Shown in pieces: positions 24,101-31,800 of a stretch of DNA of 64,000 nt. The first letter of the stretch is position 1. Each line of letters starts with the position of its first letter. The notes beneath the pieces are model-generated. The model did not search any database. It was not told the origin of the DNA and worked only from the letters and a program-made list of their open reading frames with translations. The DNA is from a virus. The stretch covers positions 1-64,000 of IMG/VR virus record IMGVR_UViG_3300024507_000442. One strand, 5' to 3'. A program made the translations under genes and the position numbers.

Positions 24101-24241
24101 TGGGGAAGAGTTATTCTAGATTACAGACAAAAGGAAAGTGCATTTAATGCATATACATTAAATGGATATTCGGGCATCTCTACTGGAACTATTTTAAAAA
24201 GAAAAAATCCATTAAAGTATTCTCAATATAAAAATCCATAG
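12161..24241 (+). CDS. giant baseplate wedge protein (gp7 position), 4026 aa
   Basis: By position (between gp6 and gp8) this corresponds to T4 gp7 (1032 aa) but is about four times as long. The N-terminal 75 residues (ILERQLPSYVREEFPLVAEF, then LKQYYLSQEF) look like the conserved attachment part in cyanophage homologues. Behind it follow dozens of beta modules: an IDDE...RG type module (about 97-124 and 3126-3157), many G(G/N)xGY...P...I modules, repeats of H(N/D)F..G(D/E) strands, and a YHYH-domain-like block (about 1248-1340: GWAYDGNPIYGPYG ... LDEHNGRFCVTPEFPNGVYA). No signal peptide or coiled coil. It is probably an arm around the tail tip that carries host-contact modules. The gp7 call is inference from synteny. 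Confidence 0.72.
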   Translation: MTKKRVKFNTILERQLPSYVREEFPLVAEFLKQYYLSQEFTGAPYDLIQNIDQYIKLDEIKSNTDFAILSNDISFDDDVITVSSESGTIGFPDSYGLIKIDDEIITYEYKTSNSFVNCIRGFSGISSYSNVGISTSRTNSLSDLSDQLVFESTESKEHLSGSKITNLSSLFLKEFLKKIKYQLIPGFEGRELYSNLDQYLFLKQSKDFYSSKGTDISYKILFKVLYGEDVDIVKPQNSLIRPSNAGFNVINALVVESIEGDPYNLRNSTLFQDEYGDITKCYASISDVEKIYSTEGKEYYRLGFDGGYNRDIGVSGALYGNFSIHPKTRIIGDVNPDVSTIDVDSTVGFPSSGDLFVTYEDGTTGVVSYASKSLTQFFGCVNITKKIFDASDISLNVFAYGSSSQSDSNETIKVRINSVLNEVSLVDDEAVYYQISGDNAIIRTLGADSIDPISNSWIFNIQTTYEVKEISVFNSSSKIYSVKTSDKHNFATGDSVNLISNNGSKTVLSIIGVVSDTEVYIGSNIAVPTNFKYTIEKVLTKVRHTLYNELSNQNANVQNIYKIKEKTLVASPSLPFYNGQSLNASDRSLYISGTFPAGDTFRITNQKDHGFYTGDCIYYESSGETSDIPRSLFDSGVYYIKRVDANNVQFAKSSSDIQNSKFLKTEENINVASDKIILQQFKSKSLISQKLLREISLPYNDGKNYETFPGPTGILINGTEILNYKSKDIIYYGPVESIDVSSGGSEYDVISPPVLDITDSIGIGATGYCAVSGGLFEIRLLDPGFDYVSKPTIRITGGNGVGAVADVSTKFIDHEVFFNSEQKFNEVNIINNSIGFSTYHKFRNAEKITYYTNNQKGVGGISTNAEYYARVVDLKTLTIHNSAEDALVGINTVSLTTYGIGNHSFKCINKKQVISTINVLNPGFGYQNKIRTTSPSGINTSTNSININEHDFNSGEIVRYTSSGTAIGGLTKNSDYYLTKIDDNNFKLSIVGVSSSNQDFYYTTNQYVDLTSRGTGVHYFNYQPISVEVVGEIGVSTSAGVDFAAKIQPVFRGEITSFHLQNGGRSYGTPEVLNYLREPLLILRQGKSSEIVPIINNGRIVEVLVNNSGYDYNNAPTINISGDGLGAVLVPIVENGQIKQVKIINGGIGYSQKNTFITVQDSGSGATFKSKLKSWNINLVSRNFSNTTPDDGFVFYNSYTKGGLQYSHLYAPRKLRESIYSVDPTGRPSYGNFDLSRVGGSEVSSTKHSPIIGWAYDGNPIYGPYGYAKKDASGGGSITQMKSGYKLAPVSSDRPSEKIYPLGFFVEDYKYYTRLNQDDSVLDEHNGRFCVTPEFPNGVYAYFCTIAATTTRTSSSPFRNYRIPVFPYLIGNTFKSRPNEFNFKASSNQDDIDLNKTDWIRYTKNYNLLGEKSYYKYLDLPNRLNQTSTIKYASPGNIQTVGILTGGNNYSINDLLVSDETDTRGYGFSARVSKLKGKEVETISVDNIVSYNVEIYPDSGRVNSFNILAENPHEFNTGDIVTISGLTTSLTIFNELYSAEVPRKNTLSLINTVGLGTTGATGIVTFISVGGNLSNIRENDIFTIGTEKVKVLNVDKNSSRLKILRAVNNTVGSSHSYSDILYENSRRLVISDRLTNPFNYSSNRQIYFNPRESIGVGTAVGIGTTIFISNPGAGVSYVTVPSRLIYLPDHKLETGDQLIYDSNGGDPIAISTNGEGIGANLADGSLIYATNVSPNFIGISTVKVGIGSTGTIVGIASTQRNQSILYFTSFGSGTYHSFKTNYNSLRGNISKNKTIVSTATTHGLSDGDIVFVDVNPSISTSFVVAYSDYNRKLVINPKSFSPVGVNTLTNSITIENHGFTTGQQVIQTSPSKVLKNEKDYYVIVIDKDTIKLSDNYYNSIQYDPVVVGLSSQFGGTLSLVNPPIKLYKNSTVFFDVSDSSLSYTNSSQTKFPAFNFNFYTNSSFEELFESSKNSNFFNIKRVGTVGISSNARISLTITDDIPNKLYYRLDPITAFNLPSVKSEISIDSSVSSHNEISIEDSLYNGKYSIVSTSGTTFTYSLRKKPESNFYDKTQAIINYQTTSKNTKGSISEVEVVSNGQNYYNLPKFSKISSGIGSGAILDYNSKNIGKIKKIKINDIGFNYPSDFTLKPNLSLPQIAKIELLSSFESIQILSLGNGYNHPPKLVVLDGVTKNIVPEVDLEYSFGDSFVTILKNTYGINNVEPIIIPTQNSNGVGISSLVYDLTKNSVTATLSVGFSTADSFPFAVNDKIMVENVSVGINSTGRGFNSKNYNYKLFTITAVSENLGGIGIVTYTMNNVLQPGETPGVYNSTNSSARIIPEKYFPKFKTIFKKNNYLKDEKIRYLGDAKTVGEVEGWNSQVNQLRISSRERIESGKIIQGDTSKTQGLISSVISGDAFINLAPYSKVEDGWETQIGFLSNNLQRIQDSFYYQNFSYSLKSKVPYDTWEDAVGSLNHTLGFRKFGDYQCEPSLDEVKNNQINISPISYVDTFTDIVGVADLNCFYDFDLARENVLIDDSYPFSDQIYFSSRVLTDYYESLNNRVLSIDDFSGSFYNLPRFSRYVVLDTIDTNQIQSQKYITFVKDRRYVGQRQLMLVSVVYDEKDAYLNQYGRVESVYDLGSFDFKKEDNQGSLLFYPNRSLWNDYDVSVLSYNIKDAFVGIASTSFGNVVYIDSKVNQVSSGTTSVIGIGTTFTSVKAIIEISADNGQRQFEEITAIHNGTNIEFINYGQLVTNSSDNNPLLSLGEFDAYLANSKINVDFIATPGIAVTINSIQISIANTESSGIGTYYLRHSTIEGRSTSIASSPTPTANVISEYSSLHNGAYFIVQISDTTNNIHQISEVIVINDSDNSYISEFAILQAANETGIGTITSNKTPNSTQLLFTPIANINAEVKVYSNAMRDYRDASKPLNFNDSTITNQSAVYLGAAVDVKRTFDLNHQGEPIFERYFDGSSPAIVDIDRDLIYIKNHFFVTGEKLTYSSGTLGEINQPIGITTTDFGVGIGTTDRLPSTVYAIKLDQNRIRLAKSASSALKFIPEILNLTSLGIGTNHTFTAANQNSKGLITLDNLIQSPLVATATTTILSTKNLISEDVLYVHNTTNIFSGDLLRIDDEVMRVESVGVGSTNAVRVNRPWLGTKVEEHESLTKVVKVTGNYNIVQNQIHFVEAPYGRVPIGTPTNPPDERDWENIQTNSTFYGRIFMRSGATGSNQDTYYKNYLYDDISNQFDGKKNTFSLTSNAENVSGVSVENAIVIINDIFQEPGDIASYVLEEENVGFTSIRFIGAGTSLASDINTSGLPAGGIIVSVGSTSGFGYQPLVSAGGTAIVSDAGTIQAISIGNSGSGYRQKIQNSFGTRDVQVRVGVSTSSLNSRSIQFIGTAAVSKGNIVSVAITNPGIGYTRSNPPFVIFDSPLSYSDLPLVYSPSSSGVGTQATIDIVVGQGSSVVDFEIKNLGYGYKSGDILTVSTNSIVGIPTVQGSQFEEFQIEVQRTFTDKFTAWSIGELQLLDSIDILFTGERTVFPLIYQGQSISILAGKGSLINIRDNLLVFLNNILQVPQKSYIFDGGSVIRFVEPPKEDDVCKILFYKGSGEIDVPFRNIIETVKMGDEVRLEYDYSAGQNPFLLEDRRTVLDIKTVDLIETNPYFGPGNTNIENLNRPISWYKQTKDKIINQKQIGKDRILYEPLIHPSANIISSVGVGSTLIFVDNCRPFFNPINENVSSLEFQKDIYLISQDQVASATATAVVSSAGTVSSIVITDGGFGYTEAPSVVVQSPVGIASTTTTCVSYISSGIVTSIIVTGVTTGYSQENPPLVLIEPPIIKIESTKVLSYGGDFGVITGIATTSVGVASTGIIFDFMIPINSPLRNSKITGLTTVSQIKTDYYFVVSNSNIGNGLTSLDESSNIVGIATTFLDGVYKAVDVSIEQSSIIGVGTTYIARVTVSVDNLNGLSGIGISDYYGDFSWGRVILDYRQKESAFNAYTLNGYSGISTGTILKRKNPLKYSQYKNP

Positions 24242-24249
24242 GAATCTAC

Positions 24250-24257
24250 CATAAATA
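24250..24257 (+). promoter_or_regulatory. late promoter CATAAATA for gp8
   Basis: CATAAATA begins 9 bases after the giant gene's stop and ends 20 bases before the gp8 ATG. It fits the cyanophage NATAAATA late motif. Confidence 0.55.
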
Positions 24258-24277
24258 AAATAAAAAATTTCTAAAAA

Positions 24278-25846
24278 ATGGCAGCAATTATAACTGATCA
24301 AATTAGAATACTCAATGCCAAAAATTTTGTTGCCGGAGTAACATCTTCAAATAATTCATATTACATATTCCTCGGACTACCAAACCCATATGAAGTCCAA
24401 AGTGATTGGGACTATAATCCACCATCACCAAAGGATAATTTCAATGAGGAAAATAGTTACTGGGATACTATCGTATCTCTAAAGAAGATACTCTCCACTG
24501 ACGTTTCTCATGTTATTCCTAAAAGAGTATGGTCTTCGGGAATATCATATGATTATTATAGACATGATTATAGTAGATCTAATACTGCTTCAGTTTCTGG
24601 ATCTACTAGTTTATATGCCGCTTCATATTATGTAATGAATAGTGATTATAGAGTATACATTTGTCTTCAGAATGGTACTGATCCAGAAAACCCCTCAGGG
24701 AAACCTTCATTAGATGAGCCTAGATTTACAGATTTAGAGCCTAGATCTGCAGGAACAAGTGGAGATGGATATGTTTGGAAATATTTGTATACAATAAAGC
24801 CAAGTGATATTATAAAATTTGAATCTACAGATTTTATTCCAGTACCTAAAGATTGGTCCACTAGCTCAGACAACTCTTTAGTTAGAGATAATGCTGTAGA
24901 TGGATCTATAAAAACGGTTATCATAAATCCAAGTAGTTTGGACAACAGAGGTGTTGGTGTCGGAACAGCAAATAAAACATACACAAGAGTTCCGATTAAA
25001 GGCGATGGTCAGGGGGCAGAATGCACAATAACGATTGATAATGACCAGAAAGTAAGATCTGTTGTTGTTTCCAGTCAAGGATCCGGATATACCTATGCAA
25101 ATGTTGATTTAAGGGGAGGAAATGTTCCTGAAGGAGTAATAAATCCAAAATTTGATGTTATTATTTCTCCAAAGGGAGGACATGGATACGATATTTACAA
25201 AGAACTTGGTGCGTATAATGTGCTCCTATATTCTAGAATAGAAAATGATTTCCAAAATCCAGACTTTATTACAGGAAATCAAATTGCTAGAGTTGGAATA
25301 GTAGCAAATCCGGAATCATTTGCTTCATCTGAGATATTAAGTACGAATAAAGCCAGTGGAGTTTATGCATTAAAACTAGCGGGAATAGGGTATAGTTCTG
25401 CAATTTTCTCACAAGATTCTTTTATTAAGCAAACTGTAGGGAATGGTGTAACTGCTATCGGTAGAGTAGTAAGTTATGATCAAACCACCGGTGTTCTTAA
25501 ATATTGGCAAGATAGAACTCTTTCCGGATTCAATACAAATGGCGAAACTCAAGAATATCCCAACTTTGGGTACGAATTGACAAGGTTTACCAGTTCTCCT
25601 CTTGTTGGAGGTGGTCTAACAGTTACTGGAAATAGTGGAAATACTTTAAGTATAGATTCAACTTTTTCTGGTATATCTACAGTAATAAATAATAGGACAT
25701 ACTACCTTGGACAGTCTTTTGCGAACGGTTTATCTAATCCTGAAGTCAAAAAATATTCGGGAAATATAATATATGTTGATAACAGACCAGCAATTACCCG
25801 TTCATTAAATCAAAAAGAAGATATTAAGGTCATTTTGCAGTTTTAA
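24278..25846 (+). CDS. 8: baseplate wedge subunit gp8
   Basis: 522 residues; T4 gp8 has 334, and cyanophage versions are longer. The start (AAIITDQIRILNAKNFVAGV, then YYIFLGLPNPYEVQSDWDYN and PSPKDNFNEENSYWDTIVSL) is the familiar gp8 N-terminal domain with YVWKYLYTIKPSDIIKFES further on. Around residues 230-290 lies an insertion of the GQGAECTI...GSGYTYANVDL module also seen in neighbouring proteins. gp8 forms the wedge heterotrimer with gp7/gp10 in T4. It is preceded by a late promoter and followed 6 bases later by the next structural gene. Confidence 0.85.
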   Translation: MAAIITDQIRILNAKNFVAGVTSSNNSYYIFLGLPNPYEVQSDWDYNPPSPKDNFNEENSYWDTIVSLKKILSTDVSHVIPKRVWSSGISYDYYRHDYSRSNTASVSGSTSLYAASYYVMNSDYRVYICLQNGTDPENPSGKPSLDEPRFTDLEPRSAGTSGDGYVWKYLYTIKPSDIIKFESTDFIPVPKDWSTSSDNSLVRDNAVDGSIKTVIINPSSLDNRGVGVGTANKTYTRVPIKGDGQGAECTITIDNDQKVRSVVVSSQGSGYTYANVDLRGGNVPEGVINPKFDVIISPKGGHGYDIYKELGAYNVLLYSRIENDFQNPDFITGNQIARVGIVANPESFASSEILSTNKASGVYALKLAGIGYSSAIFSQDSFIKQTVGNGVTAIGRVVSYDQTTGVLKYWQDRTLSGFNTNGETQEYPNFGYELTRFTSSPLVGGGLTVTGNSGNTLSIDSTFSGISTVINNRTYYLGQSFANGLSNPEVKKYSGNIIYVDNRPAITRSLNQKEDIKVILQF

Positions 25847-25852
25847 AGAATT

Positions 25853-28800
25853 ATGTCACAAGAAACAAATCTCAATGTTGCACCATATTTTGATGATTTT
25901 GATGCAAATAAAGATTATTATAAAGTTCTTTTTAAGCCAGGGTATCCTGTTCAAGCTAGAGAGTTAACAACTCTACAATCAACTTTACAAAATCAAATTG
26001 AAAAATTTGGACAACATTTTTTTAAAGAAGGTGCAAAAGTAATACCGGGAAATATTTCTTATAATCAGTCTTATTATGCTGTCCGACTAAACAATTCTTT
26101 TCTTGGAGTTCCCGTAGAAGCTTATATAGATCAATTAGTTGGAACAAAAATTATTGGAGAGACTTCTGGTATAACAGCAACAATTGATAAGGTTTTACCT
26201 TCAACTCAATCTGAAAGGGGAAATACAACATTATATGTAAATTATATCTCATCAAGTTTAATTAATAATTCTACTACAGAATTTTTAGATGGGGAAAATT
26301 TAATAACAACTACAACGATACAATCTGGATTACTGTCAAACAGTACAATTTCTGAAGGATCTCCTTTTGCATCAACGGTTTCTAGCGGAGCTAGCTCTGT
26401 GGGATCTTCATTTTCAATTAGTGAAGGAGTATACTTTATTCGTGGTCATTTTATCACAGTTAATACTGAGACATTAATATTAGATCAATATACAAACACT
26501 CCAAGTTATAGAGTTGGTTTGTATATTAATGAAGAAATTGTTACCTCAGATGTAGATGAATCTCTAAATGATAATTCTCAAGGTTATAATAATTACTCTT
26601 CTCCCGGAGCTGATAGATTAAAAATAACAGTATCTTTATTCAAAAAATCTTTAAACGATTATTCCGACAATAATTTCGTAGAACTAGCTTCAATCGAAAA
26701 TGGTATCTTAAAAACCAACAGGGTAACCAAGGAATATTCATTAATTGCAGATGAACTTGCAAGAAGAACTTATGCAGAATCTGGTGACTATTATGTAACT
26801 CCTTTTGATTTAAGTGTTAAAGAATCTTTGAATGACAATCTTGGAAATGGTGGAATATTTAATGCAGGTCAGTTTACTTATGGGGGATCAATTCCGTCAG
26901 AAAGTTTAGCTTTATATCAAATTTCTCCAGGTAAAGCTTTTGTCAAGGGATATGAAGTTGAGACTATTTCAACAACATTTTTAGATGTTCCTAAACCAAG
27001 AGATACAAAAACTTTAGAAAATATTGCTGTTAATTATAATACCGGATCAACTCTTTCGCTGAATAGAGTTTATGGTTCTCCAATAGTAGGAATTGGGAAT
27101 ACTTATATTGTAAGTCTAAGAGATAGTAGAATTGGGACTGCATCTACAGATGCTGCCGGAAAAGAAATTGGTGTAGCTAGAGTCTATGATTTTAAATTAG
27201 AATCTGGCTCATATGACAGCCTAAATCCAAATTTAAATCAATGGACAATATCACTATATGATGTACAGACAACAACAGAAATTACCCTAAACCAACCGAT
27301 TACACTTTCAACTCCCAATTTTATTACAGGGGCAAATAGCGGAGCAACAGCTTTTCTAAAAGATTCTGTTAATAATAGTAGGTCAATTGTACTTTATCAA
27401 AAGAATGGTGATTTTATACCCAATGAATCACTTATAATTGATGGAATAGAGGAGACAAGAACAGCTATAGCAGTAACATCATATTCAATTTCCGATGTTG
27501 AATCTATAAGAGGAACAGTAGGAACTGCTAAAACTTTCAATGCTAATGTTATCCAATCCCCATACTATAATATTGGTATAGCAACTATAAGTACGGCAAA
27601 TGTACTAGGAATTAGTACAATAATAAGCACAAATCCAAATTTCCCAGGAAAAGTAGTTAAACCAGGAAATTTAGTAGAATTTAGTAATTTTAGTTCTCCA
27701 TATCCAGTTTATGCAAGTGTAGTTAGTGTAGGAAAAACTTCAATATCAGTAACTGGAGTTACTACTGTTTTTGGAACTAATGAAGGAAAACTACCAAATT
27801 CAACACTAGAAGTAGTTGATCTTAAAGTACTTGGAGCTAAACTTTCAAGATCTAGCGATGATACTTTATTTACGGTATTACCAAGACCAAATGTTGCATC
27901 AATAAATTTATCAGAAACAACATTAACAATAAGAAAGGTATATGATGTAAACATAGTATCAAATCAGTTATCATCCACAGTTGCTGCTGGAGAAAATGAG
28001 ACATTTCTACCATTTGATGAAGAGCGTTATACTCTTGTCAGAGAGGATGGAACCTTTGAAGTTTTAACAGAAGATAAATTCGATTTTATAAATGGTTCAA
28101 AAGAACTTCAAATTTATAATTTGGGAACAAATTCGGCAGCAACTTTAGTCACAACTCTCAGAAAAATAAAGCCAAAATCAAAAAATAAGTTAAAAAATAG
28201 AGTTGGTGTATATATTGTAGATAAATCAAGGAACGCAGCTTCTGGAACAGGAACTACAACTTTAAATGATGGATTGATTTATGGAAATTATCCATATGGA
28301 ACAAGAGTTCAAGATGATGTAATATCATTAAATGTTCCCGATGTATTAAATGTTATTGCTGTTTATGAATCCAAGGATACCAGCGATCCAACTGCACCTA
28401 GGGCAACTTTATCATCAATTAATGGACCAACAACAAAAACAACAGATTTAATCATTGGCGAACAATTTGTTGGTCAAATTAGTGGTGCAATAGGTTTATA
28501 TACCGAAAGATTGACCGATTCTGAGATAACATTTGTACCAGAAAATGAAACTAATTTCAAAGAAGGGGAACCAATAATTTTTAGAGAATCAAATATACAA
28601 GCTGTTATTACAACTATAGATTCTCCAAGTTCGAATATCTCTTCAAGTTATAAGTTTGATAATGGGCAAAATGGTTCTTTCTATGGATATGGATATATTT
28701 CAAGGAATTCTTCGGCATCTGAACCCGTATATAAAATAAAAGTTTATTACTCTAGTGGTTACCATCAAGAGTCTGATATTGGAGATATTACAACTATAGA

Positions 28801-31800
28801 ATCCTATAGTGGATTTGATTATGTTAAAGATATCCAAACAACAAACTCCATAAGAAATTGTGATATGATTGACATTAGACCTAGAGTGTCTAATTATACA
28901 GTATCACAAAACTCAAGGTCTCCTCTTGAATTCTACGGAAGAGTATTTAATGCTGCAGGAAATTCTTCTGCTAATATTTTAGCATCAGATGAAGAAATTA
29001 TAACATCATTCTCTTATTACTTGGGAAGAATTGATAGAGTATATTTAAGAAAAGATGGGACTTTCCAAATACAGTATGGAGTTCCTTCAGAAAAACCAGA
29101 AAAACCAATTACAGTCGATGATTCATTAGAAATTGCAACAGTAACACATTCTCCATATCTATTTGCGGTTTCGCAATCAACTGTTCAACTTCTTGAGCAC
29201 AAAAGATATAGAATGGTTGATATTAAACAACTTGAGAATCGTATTAAGAATCTTGAGTATTACACCGCGCTTTCAATGCTAGAAACAAGCACGGCGAATT
29301 TATTTGTTGCAGATTCTGAAGGATTGGATCGTTTTAAATCAGGATTTTTTGTAGATAATTTTAGCACTCTACAATCACAAGAAAGTGGATTCCCATATCA
29401 AAATAGTATTGATATAAAAAATAAAGAACTAAGACCAAGACATTACACAACTGCAATTGATTTGGTTCAAGGTCCCGTAGAAGGATTAAATCCTTCTATC
29501 GATTATTCTGTTGAGCAACCAGAGGGTTCTAATATCATAAAAAATAGTGATTTAATTACTCTAAATTATTCTGAGGTTGAATATTTCAAACAACCATTTG
29601 CAACAAGAACTGAAAATGTAACTCCATTCGTAATTAGTTTTTGGCAAGGAACTACAGAATTAACACCAGCATCCGATACTTGGGTCGATACTGTTCGTTT
29701 AGATGCAAAAACAATTAATGTTGAAGGAAATTATGCCCAAACTATGGCTCTTGCTGCAGAGCAGTTTAATGTAGACCCTCAGACTGGATATTCTCCCACT
29801 GTTTGGAGCGCATGGGAAACAACATGGACTGGAAAGGAAGTTATTGAAACAGTACAAACCAGCAGTAAGACAACACAAAACTATGGACACTATGGGTATT
29901 ATTGGTATGGTTATCCTTATGGTTATTATTATGGATACTGGGGATACTACGGATACTGGGGATACTACGGATGGCATAATCGTGGATGGTATAGCCAAAC
30001 AACTACAGTCACTCAAGACAAATATAGAGAAGTAAAAGAAACTGGTGTTAAGAGCAGCACCGGTACAACAACCTTCGTTGTTGAGGAATTTGATAGACAG
30101 TCTATAGGTGATAAGGTAGTAAGTAGAAATCTTATTCAATACATGAGGTCTAGAAACATTCAGTTTGTTTCTAAGAACTTAAAACCATTAACACAACTAT
30201 ATGCTTTCTTCGATGGAATTGATGTAACAAAATATTGTGTACCTAAACTCCTTGAAATTAATATGATAAGCGGCGTCTTCCAAGTCGGAGAGGATGTTGT
30301 TGGTACTGTTATTAAAACTGGTATAAGTCCAACAGTTATAGCAGATAGTACTGCAAGTATTACATTTAGAGTTGCACAGTCTAATCATAAAGACGGTCAA
30401 TATGATGCACCATCTTCAGTTTTCCCATTAAATCCATATACAAGTCAGCCCCTACCATCAACTTATTCTTCAACTTCTACAGTTTTGAATGTTGATACAT
30501 TCTCTCTTTCTGCACAGTATCAAGGACAGTACTCCGGATATGTAGAAAGTGGTATGACACTGGTTGGAAAAACAAGTGGTGCTCAGGCAAGAATTACTAA
30601 TGTCAGATTGCTTACTGATGTATACACATGGATTATTGGTAGTTTCTATCTACCCAACCCAAATGTATCAGCAAATCCAAGATTTGAAAATGGCAATAAA
30701 ACTTTTACATTAATTAATAATAATTTAAACAATGCAGCTACTGCAGCTACATTAGCTGAAGAAGCATTTACTTCAAGTGGAACTTTGGAAACCGTTCAAG
30801 AAAATATCATTTCAACAAGAAATGGTAGAATTGAGCAAAAGCAACAAACCAAACAAGAGGCAGTATCCAAAACAACTGGGCCCCAATTGGTAGATACTCA
30901 AGTTACTTCCACAACAAATTATGGATACAGATGCTATTGGTGGGATCCTCTTGCACAATCATTCTTAGTTAATGAGAGTGGGGGAGTCTTTATTACTAAG
31001 TGTGATATCTTCTTTAAGACAAAAGAAGATGCTGAGACGCCAGTTTTTGTTCAGATTAGAACCATGCAAAATGGTTATCCTACAAGAGAAGTTCTACCAT
31101 TTTCTGAAGTATTCTTAAGCCCAGACGAAGTAAAAACTTCTAATGATGGTAGTGTTGCAACAACATTTACTTTTAAAGCTCCAGTTTACTTGACTGGACC
31201 AGCCGAATACGCTCTTGTTGTTGGTTCATCTTCTTCAAAATATAATGTCTTTATTTCAAGAGTTGGTGTTGGTGAGGTTGATATTTTAACTCAATCCGCA
31301 GTTTCCACTCAACCAACACTTGGTTCTCTATTCAAGTCCCAAAATGCATCAACTTGGGAAGCTAGCCAATGGGAAGATCTTAAGTTTTCTCTTTATAGGG
31401 CAGAATTTGTTCCGGAAGGAAGAGTAGAATTTTATAATCCAGAATTGAGCATAGGAAATTCCCAAATTCCAACATTAATGCCAAACTCAATTTCAATGAA
31501 TTCCAGAAAGATAAGAGTTTCTCTTTCTTCATCATTAACAGATGCTAATTTAGTTTTAGGTAATACAATTGTTCAAGGTGGAACAAATGCATCCGGAAAT
31601 TATGTAGGAAGTGCAGGAATAGCTACAGGACAACTAGAGGTTATCAATTCTGGAATCGGATATACTCCGTCAGCAGGATCACTCACTTTCAATGATGTAT
31701 CTTTAGTTACAATTACCGGAAGTGGGAGAAATGCTAAGGCTGATGTGACAATTAGTAGCGGAGTTGCTGTTGCAGCAACCATAAGTCAATCTGGAAATGG

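Noticed and set aside
29699-30139. 146-codon antisense frame opposite the Tyr/Gly-rich segment
   Set aside because: Caused by the biased TAT/GGA codons of the sense gene. No start or promoter.
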